A stretch of 64,000 nucleotides of DNA, taken from contig NZ_JBNATX010000003.1 of assembly GCF_049701115.1 (NCBI RefSeq), positions 1 through 64,000 of the forward strand, read 5' to 3'. The translations under genes and the position numbers were made by a program. Positions 58,574 to 64,000 of the stretch are shown here, piece after piece. Numbering within the stretch: position 1 is the stretch's first letter; each line of letters starts with the position of its first letter. Under the pieces are notes generated by a model that searched no databases, was not told where the DNA came from, and saw only the letters and a program-made list of their open reading frames with translations. Origin of the DNA: Thermoanaerobacter sp049701115 (GTDB taxonomy: Bacteria; Bacillota; Thermoanaerobacteria; Thermoanaerobacterales; Thermoanaerobacteraceae).

Positions 58574-59923
58574 ATGAGTAGCAAAAAAGAAGTAAAAGAA
58601 ATACTCAACTTGGCTTTACCTGCTGTAGGGGAAATGCTTCTTTACATGGTAGTATGGGTACTGGACACCATGATGGTGGGACAATTCGGCGGAAAAGACA
58701 GCGTTAGCGCTGTAGGACTAGCGTCAGAAATAATATACACTTTCGCTGCAATATTTGTAACAATGGGAATAGCCATAGGAGTTACCTCTTATGTTGCTCG
58801 AAGCATTGGAGCTCAAGAATTTGAAAAGGCAAAAAGGTATGCCAGTCAGGGAATCTTTTTAGGGATACTAGGCAGTTCTATAATTTCTTCTCTAATGTTC
58901 CTACTGGCAGAAAAAATACTAATCTTAGCTGGTGCAAGTGGAAACGTCCTTGCGCTGGGAAAAGTTTTTATGAAAATAGCTTCTGTAGGGATATTCTTCA
59001 ACATGGTGATGAGCACATTAAATGCCATTTTAAGAGCTACAGGAAACACTAAAACTCCCATGACAGCTGCTGCTATTGTAGTGATACTCAACATTCTACT
59101 GGATTGGATTCTAATCTTTGGAAAGCTGGGCTTTCCTGCTCTAGGGGTTAAAGGGTCTGCTATTGCTACGACAATCGCCCACATAGTAGGATTTGCCTTT
59201 GTGTTATGGTATTATATAATCCAGAAAACCTTGAATCTAACTTTTAGAGATGTTTTACAATATCATCATAAGTTAGCCACAGAAATAATAAAACTTTCTA
59301 TTCCCGCCTCACTTCAAGAAGCAGCTTTTGATATAAGTAGGCTCTTATCTATTTTCATGATAATGCATCTGGGCACAGTAGCTTTTGCTGCAAATCAAAT
59401 AGCTACAACTATAGAGTCTATTTCCTTCATGCCAGGATGGGGATTTGCTGTCGCTGCAACCACTATGGCAGGACAAATGGTGGGGGCAAAAAATTATGAA
59501 GGGGCTATTAGGTACACGAGAATTTCTGCCACATTTGCCGCCTCTATCATGGGAACAATGTCTTTACTGTTTCTCACAATACCCAAACTTTTAATGAGAG
59601 CCTTCATAAACGATCCAGAAGTAATAGCAGTGGGAGCTTTATGCCTTATGGTAGCTTCAATAGAACAGCCCTTTATGGCTCTAGGAATGGTGTACGGGGG
59701 TGGTTTAAAAGGAAGTGGAAATACAAAAATTCCTTTTATCATATCCACAATCTCAAGCTGGCTGATTCGATTGCCTTTAATGTACGTGGTCATATACATC
59801 CTTAAATGGGGAGTCGTAGCAGTTTGGTTTGTAACTGCTCTCCAGTGGTCTTTCGAGGGAACTGCCATGTACCTATTCTTCAAGAGAGAGATAAACAAAC
59901 TAAAAAGAGCAGTAAAAGGGTAA
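58574..59923 (+). CDS. MATE-family multidrug exporter
   Basis: A 449-residue membrane protein with about 12 helices in two MATE repeats. The N-terminal LALPAVGEMLLYMVVWVLDTMMVGQFGG and the second repeat LSIPASLQEAAFDISRLLSIFM are typical of sodium- or proton-driven exporters of cationic compounds. The ATG at 58574 follows GGGGGTG; the longer frame upstream is noncoding. The last codons form one arm of a terminator. The substrate is unknown. Confidence 0.93.
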   Translation: MSSKKEVKEILNLALPAVGEMLLYMVVWVLDTMMVGQFGGKDSVSAVGLASEIIYTFAAIFVTMGIAIGVTSYVARSIGAQEFEKAKRYASQGIFLGILGSSIISSLMFLLAEKILILAGASGNVLALGKVFMKIASVGIFFNMVMSTLNAILRATGNTKTPMTAAAIVVILNILLDWILIFGKLGFPALGVKGSAIATTIAHIVGFAFVLWYYIIQKTLNLTFRDVLQYHHKLATEIIKLSIPASLQEAAFDISRLLSIFMIMHLGTVAFAANQIATTIESISFMPGWGFAVAATTMAGQMVGAKNYEGAIRYTRISATFAASIMGTMSLLFLTIPKLLMRAFINDPEVIAVGALCLMVASIEQPFMALGMVYGGGLKGSGNTKIPFIISTISSWLIRLPLMYVVIYILKWGVVAVWFVTALQWSFEGTAMYLFFKREINKLKRAVKG

Positions 59924-59943
59924 CTCCCTTTTACCGCTCTTTT
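59903..59943. terminator. Terminator formed by the end of the MATE gene
   Basis: AAAAGAGCAGTAAAAGGG and CCCTTTTACCGCTCTTTT pair with one mismatch across TAACT, which includes the MATE stop codon. A/T runs flank both sides. Confidence 0.88.
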
Positions 59944-60010
59944 AGACTTTTTCTACTTCTTTCAAAGCCTGATCGAGGTCAGCTATTATGTCTTCTACAT
60001 CCTCTGTAAC
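59942..60010 (-). pseudogene. Candidate C-terminal remnant of a PLP-dependent sulfur-amino-acid enzyme
   Basis: After the stop codon of the minus-strand rRNA methyltransferase gene, in a different frame, the DNA encodes VTEDVEDIIADLDQALKEV followed by EKV and TAA. This resembles the C-terminal helix of trans-sulfuration enzymes such as O-acetylhomoserine sulfhydrylase or methionine gamma-lyase (typical pattern SVGxExxEDIIxDLxQAL). The first bases overlap the methyltransferase end. No other part of such a gene is present. It may be a remnant left by a rearrangement. The match is from memory. Confidence 0.45.
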
Positions 60011-61353
60011 AAAGCCACGCTTTCCACATGATAAGTATAGGGGAACATGTCAACAGGCTGTACTTCTACTGTCCTGTAGCCCGCATCTTCTAAATACCTT
60101 AAATCTCTGGCAAGAGTGGAAGGATTGCAGGATACGTACACGATCCTTTTCGGGTTTATACCCACAATAGCCTTTATAACTTCCTTATCGCATCCATCTC
60201 TTGGCGGGTCAACTATTACAACTTCCGCTTTTACTCCTTCTTTGTAAAGTTTGGCTATTTCTCTTTCTGCTTTACCCCATACGAATTTTACATTTTTCAC
60301 CCCGTTTATTTGAGCATTCTTTTCTGCATCCTCTACCGCCTCTTTTACCACTTCAATTCCGTACACAAAAGAGGCTTTTTTTGCTGCAAACAAAGAGATG
60401 GTTCCAATTCCTGAATAAACGTCTATTACCACTTCCTTCCCTGTTAGCCCGGTGTACTCAATAGCTTTATCGTATAAAATTTCTGTCTGAACGGGGTTTA
60501 CCTGAAAAAAAGAAAGAGGAGATATCTCAAATTTTAAATCTTTTATAAAATCTTCAATGGTGCTCTTCCCATAAATTACAATATTCTTATTTCCCAAAAC
60601 CATTTTGCCCCTGCTGGTATTGACATTTAAAATCACACTTTTGAGTCCAGCAACTTTTTCCTCCAGAGTCTTTATCAGCTTTTCTCTGCAAGGTATATCA
60701 TCGCCATTCGCAACAATTATTGCCATAACTTCGCCAGTTTTGAAAGCAACCTTTGGCACTACATGTCTTACAAGCCCATCTCCTTTCTTTCTGTCATAAA
60801 CACTCACATCGCATTCCTTTAACCACTCTCTTACCCCTTCTACGACCTTATTGCTTAAAGGATGCTGTATAAGACAATTATCTACAGGTACAATTTCGTG
60901 GGAATGAAAAGAATAAAACCCTGTTATCTTTTCTTTCCCTATTTCGTCCACTACAAATTGCCCTTTGTTTCTGTAATTCAATGGATTCTCCATTCCTATC
61001 GCATAGTGAACTTTTGTATAAATCTTTCCTATTCTCTCTAGATTATCCTTTACCTTCTGAGTCTTGTATTCAAGCTGGCCTTTATAACTTAAGTGTTGCA
61101 AAGAACAACCACCACACCTATCAGCATAGGGACAAAGAGGATTTACTCTATGTTGGGACTCTTTCAATATTCTTACTGTGCGGCCTCTAAGGTAATTTTT
61201 ATGGACCTCCTCTATCTCTATAATAACTCTTTCTCCCTTTAAGGCTCCTTTCACAAAAACAGCTATTCCATCGATTCTTCCAACTCCCTCCCCCTCGTGT
61301 CCCATACTAGTGATATCTACTTCGTATTTTTCACCTATTTTTACTTTATTCAA
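59995..61353 (-). CDS. 23S rRNA (uracil-5-)-methyltransferase, RlmD/RlmCD family (paralog 2)
   Basis: A second RlmD/RlmCD-type enzyme of 452 residues. The TRAM domain spans 1-60 (DITSMGHEGEGVGRIDGIAVFV), cysteines CPYADRCGGC (about 74-83) and DNCLIQ resemble the iron-sulfur set, the SAM motif is VIDVYSGIGTISLF, and catalysis uses VSCNPSTLARDL with DPPRDG. It shares these features with the paralog at 43141-44490. Its end abuts the candidate gene remnant. Confidence 0.94.
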   Translation of the reverse strand: MNKVKIGEKYEVDITSMGHEGEGVGRIDGIAVFVKGALKGERVIIEIEEVHKNYLRGRTVRILKESQHRVNPLCPYADRCGGCSLQHLSYKGQLEYKTQKVKDNLERIGKIYTKVHYAIGMENPLNYRNKGQFVVDEIGKEKITGFYSFHSHEIVPVDNCLIQHPLSNKVVEGVREWLKECDVSVYDRKKGDGLVRHVVPKVAFKTGEVMAIIVANGDDIPCREKLIKTLEEKVAGLKSVILNVNTSRGKMVLGNKNIVIYGKSTIEDFIKDLKFEISPLSFFQVNPVQTEILYDKAIEYTGLTGKEVVIDVYSGIGTISLFAAKKASFVYGIEVVKEAVEDAEKNAQINGVKNVKFVWGKAEREIAKLYKEGVKAEVVIVDPPRDGCDKEVIKAIVGINPKRIVYVSCNPSTLARDLRYLEDAGYRTVEVQPVDMFPYTYHVESVALLQRM

Positions 61354-61416
61354 GGTCGCTTCCCTCCTCCAAAGAGTATTATAACCTATCGCAAAAAGAA
61401 AAAATATAGAGGAGTT

Positions 61417-63531
61417 TTACTTCTCCCCTAATACATACCTTTTATATACAATTTGTGGCATATCAACTACCTTCCCCTCTATGTTAGATGCAAAAAGCAC
61501 CACATATTCCGCATGAGCCCAATTGAGAGGAGAAGCCGAATCTGTAGGCAGTCCTGTATCTTCCCAAATTTGCTCTGACAAGACAAAACCTTCATTAGCA
61601 AAATTTCTCATATACTCTAGATAGTCATCTGCTTTTTTCCCTGCTGCAATTTCGTACATCCCTCTCTCTCCTGTAAGAAGAGGCCATAATCTGCCTTTAC
61701 CTTTGCCATGATAAAGTTCTCCTTTGGCGGGTTCACCATAGCCATCATGATTGTACCTGTACCACGAAGGCCCTTTAGGAGTATTTACTTTAAGGAGGCT
61801 ATCAACTACCGAAATAGTATTCAATATCTTTGGGTCATCATAAGCTTTTACTCCTAATCTTACAAGCTCCAAAAAGCTCGGATCTACGATCTCTTTTTGA
61901 TCATAAACACCTCCTCCATTAGCAATTCCTATCAAAAAGTCTGCATTGGGGTCTGGTAGTCCCGCAATCCGTATGTAATACTCTCCATTTCCATACGGTC
62001 CTTTCGTTGTATAGGTAAGTGTATCTATTAGCTTCTGCCATTTATCTGCTGTTTCAAGATATTTCTTCCATCTTTCCATATCTTTATTCTGTTTTGCAAT
62101 ATCAGCAGCACATACAAGTCCTGCTACTTCAGCGGCCATAGTAGCAGGTGAATATCCTCCTATCTCTTCCCACCGCTCCTGACCGGTCTTTGGACCTACT
62201 TTTACTATAAAGTCAGCTAAAGGCTTAACCAGTTTCTCGTACAGGTCATATCGTTTAAGATGATACGCTAAAATTATAGGGTCAGCCTGTTCATCCATTT
62301 GAATGCCATTCCAGTAAGGTTCCCCATTTATCCAGGTATTCTGTGGCATAAAACCATTCTTTTCAATCACTTCTGTCATAAAATCCAAAGCCCTATTAGC
62401 AGAATCTATATCTCCAGCTGCAATAAAGGCATTAGCTATGTGGTATAGATCTCTTGCCCAAACTAAATGATATCCCCCTTTATTTTCATCTCCCTGTCCT
62501 TCTCCCCAGGGAATCGATAAAGAAGCGATAAAAGCCCCTTTGTTAGTTTTATCCTCACTGGCCTTTAAAAACATCAAACTTGTATAATACAGCTCGTCTG
62601 CTTTTTTATTAAAGTTTTTGAGGCCATCACAGTACTTATTCCATTCTGCTATATAAACACCTAACATTTTATCATAATTATCCTTTAAAGTGCTAAGAGC
62701 TGTCTTTAAAGCCTCTTCTTCGCTTTCCCCAAATGAAAGTACAACCTTAAACTCCGCTTTGTCCTTTAAATCAATTTCAATCCCCTCTATTATATTACCC
62801 CTTGCTTTATCGAAACTATATACAAGGCGCCTGTTTTTCTTCAAATCAGTTACAGGATCATTTACACCATTATATCCTATAGAATATCCCTTCCATGCTG
62901 CATCAGTCATCAAAGCAGAGTATACATCGTTCCTTTTAGCTAAAAAGCTATATACCCCATTTGCTCTTACTACATACCCTTCATTATCTGCGCTCTGATT
63001 AAAAATATGAGGGCTGTACAACAAATAAAGCTTATAATCTTCCAAATTTCCTTTCAAAGCTTCAAATTTGACCTTCATTACAAGTGAGTTTCTTCGGGGG
63101 TCAGTAAAAATTTCTTTGGTTATTTTATAACGTCCATCTTTATCCACATTGACAAGCCGATAGGCTAAAGACCTGTCATTTATCCTTTCTACCTTGCTCG
63201 TTGAATCAATTGTCTCATCTGAAACAAAAGTTTTCCCGTCTGTGACGATAAATTTTAAAAATTTACTATTAGCCCTGTCGATAGCAGGGTAATAAACTTC
63301 CGATATAGCTCCTCTTGATAAAGTAAACCAAACTTTCGATATATCATTATTAGCAGTACCGATTCCCTGCTTTTGCCCAGGTCCCCAGGTACCTCTTTCT
63401 CCAGGTTGTTGAGGGGCTTCTGATTTATCTAAATGCTCTATTTTGACATATGAGACATCAGAAGTACATCCAGAAAGTAGAACAACGGAAAACATTAAAA
63501 TCATAACAAAAATGCTGATTTTTTTAATCAT
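61417..63531 (-). CDS. GH15 glucoamylase, lipoprotein
   Basis: The enzyme releases glucose from the ends of starch and maltodextrins at the cell surface. The ATG at 63529-63531 gives a lipoprotein signal (hydrophobic stretch then LLSGC, Cys22). The N-terminal beta-sandwich domain is at about 35-310 and the catalytic alpha/alpha barrel follows. The general acid is probably the glutamate in RWEEIGGYSP and the base that in LSEQIWE. The predicted 704 residues fit clostridial glucoamylases. AAGGGGG lies before the start; further upstream is a MalR-like operator. Confidence 0.94.
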   Translation of the reverse strand: MIKKISIFVMILMFSVVLLSGCTSDVSYVKIEHLDKSEAPQQPGERGTWGPGQKQGIGTANNDISKVWFTLSRGAISEVYYPAIDRANSKFLKFIVTDGKTFVSDETIDSTSKVERINDRSLAYRLVNVDKDGRYKITKEIFTDPRRNSLVMKVKFEALKGNLEDYKLYLLYSPHIFNQSADNEGYVVRANGVYSFLAKRNDVYSALMTDAAWKGYSIGYNGVNDPVTDLKKNRRLVYSFDKARGNIIEGIEIDLKDKAEFKVVLSFGESEEEALKTALSTLKDNYDKMLGVYIAEWNKYCDGLKNFNKKADELYYTSLMFLKASEDKTNKGAFIASLSIPWGEGQGDENKGGYHLVWARDLYHIANAFIAAGDIDSANRALDFMTEVIEKNGFMPQNTWINGEPYWNGIQMDEQADPIILAYHLKRYDLYEKLVKPLADFIVKVGPKTGQERWEEIGGYSPATMAAEVAGLVCAADIAKQNKDMERWKKYLETADKWQKLIDTLTYTTKGPYGNGEYYIRIAGLPDPNADFLIGIANGGGVYDQKEIVDPSFLELVRLGVKAYDDPKILNTISVVDSLLKVNTPKGPSWYRYNHDGYGEPAKGELYHGKGKGRLWPLLTGERGMYEIAAGKKADDYLEYMRNFANEGFVLSEQIWEDTGLPTDSASPLNWAHAEYVVLFASNIEGKVVDMPQIVYKRYVLGEK

Positions 63532-63551
63532 TAACTTTTCCCCCTTACACG

Positions 63552-63565
63552 CGCAAACGTTTGTC
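63552..63565. promoter_or_regulatory. Candidate MalR/LacI-type operator upstream of the glucoamylase gene
   Basis: CGCAAACGTTTGTC (63552-63565) contains the perfect palindrome CAAACGTTTG and is close to the CGCAAACGTTTGCG pattern I recall for MalR-type LacI-family repressors. It lies just upstream of the glucoamylase ribosome site and downstream of a TATAAT -10 (63610-63615), where a bound repressor would block elongation. Confidence 0.65.
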
Positions 63566-63651
63566 AGCATATCAAAAAAAAAGAAAAGAGAAGGTTACCC
63601 TCTATGACAATTATATCCAAATTCTATGTAATATATACCTAAACTCCCTGG

Positions 63652-64000
63652 TCATTGAACACATTCCAACAACATTTGATATACCTCTGGCAAAACCTTT
63701 TTCAAATTTATCGGTTTTCTCGTACTATCAGTAAAAGGGTGCTCGGTATGACCCTGAGCCAAAAGTTTCCCATCGTCTTTCCTTATTATTTCATATAAAA
63801 ATTTTATTCTAGTTCCCGTCACAAATTCAAGTCGAGTCCTTATTATAATCATATCATCGTAAGAAGCAGAAGAAAAATATTTACAGTGAGCCTCGATTAC
63901 AGGAAGCATTACGTCTTTTTCCTCTAAATCCCTGTAGCTCATCCCTAAAGAGCGGAAAAACTCTGTCCTGCCAATTTCAAACCAGTTAAAGTAATTTGCA
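63652..64000 (-). CDS. Acyl-CoA thioesterase, YbgC/4HBT type (partial)
   Basis: A hotdog-fold thioesterase cut by the window edge; its 5' end lies beyond base 64000. The frame continues upstream of the internal ATG at 63940-63942: the DNA encodes ANYFNWFEIGRTEFFRSLG directly before MSYRDLEEKD, which is the conserved YFxWFExGRTEYxR region of 4HBT proteins. The C-terminal part shows TRLEFVTGTRIKFLYEI. It probably hydrolyses acyl-CoA or acyl-carrier thioesters. It may be transcribed with the downstream glucoamylase, although that gene has its own -10. Confidence 0.88.
   Translation of the reverse strand, partial: ANYFNWFEIGRTEFFRSLGMSYRDLEEKDVMLPVIEAHCKYFSSASYDDMIIIRTRLEFVTGTRIKFLYEIIRKDDGKLLAQGHTEHPFTDSTRKPINLKKVLPEVYQMLLECVQ

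Noticed and set aside
63552..63565. CcpA catabolite-response element before the glucoamylase
   Set aside because: The outer bases do not fit the cre pattern around the central CG; a MalR-type palindrome fits better.
63532..63570. Longer N-terminus of the glucoamylase from an upstream ATG
   Set aside because: Those codons cross the operator palindrome and the ribosome site, and the lipoprotein signal starts at 63531.

Overview
The window looks like a chromosomal segment of an anaerobic, spore-forming, low-GC thermophilic Firmicute. The DNA is AT-rich. Gene content and order are clostridial: dgt-dnaG-rpoD, cggR-gap-pgk-tpiA-eno, cotJABC, an alpha/beta-type spore protein, a SAM-riboswitch met operon, a short thermophile-type glucan phosphorylase and a lipoprotein GH15 glucoamylase. 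My best guess from memory of this gene set is Thermoanaerobacter/Caldanaerobacter; I could not search to confirm it. I see no rRNA, CRISPR array, prophage or intact insertion sequence.

Layout. 1-6.4 kb: trmK-nif3, two tRNAs with their own promoter and terminator, then rpoD, dnaG, dgt and secG, all on the minus strand; two tandem sigma-H-type promoters precede dnaG. 6.5-12 kb: the central glycolytic operon, read cggR-gap-pgk-tpiA-eno, with a CggR-type operator and a good promoter; phosphoglycerate mutase is missing from it. 12-21 kb: rpoN, acylphosphatase, a HAD phosphatase, PerR, a VanW protein, and lon-like/queG/nth, whose promoter is again of sigma-H type. 21-27.4 kb: a spore protein, ferredoxin, a HTH regulator, a radical SAM enzyme, a chemoreceptor with a C-terminal sensor domain, and a TGS-uridine kinase fusion. 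27.4-27.7 kb holds an independent structured RNA, possibly 6S RNA.

27.8-44.5 kb: radical SAM activase-like protein, RluA synthase, Nudix, YgiT zinc finger, pckA, an unlisted 43-residue membrane protein, HIRAN plus RarA, a four-gene SDR/MFS/AhpD-like/patatin operon, HtpX-LemA, a P1 peptidase, a GNAT-like protein, a glycosyltransferase and a 23S rRNA methyltransferase. 44.6-47 kb: an OadG/OadB-like pair and cotJABC, including two short genes found by reading the DNA directly. 47-51 kb: ybaK, metH and metF behind a SAM-I riboswitch. 51-64 kb: glucan phosphorylase, pgi, nitroreductase, pepT, hydrolase, DUF1848, MATE exporter, a second rRNA methyltransferase overlapping a gene remnant, glucoamylase with a MalR-like operator, and a thioesterase cut by the window edge.

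How the parts fit: the cell degrades starch (glucoamylase, GlgP), feeds it through Pgi and the cggR operon, and uses PckA and possibly a sodium pump. The sigma-H promoters tie replication, sigma-A supply and a Lon-like protease to the transition to sporulation. No single exotic system dominates. The most interesting signals are regulatory or structural: sigma-H promoters, the structured RNA, a dispersed long inverted repeat, a GC-rich island, a gene remnant, and the HIRAN-RarA pairing.
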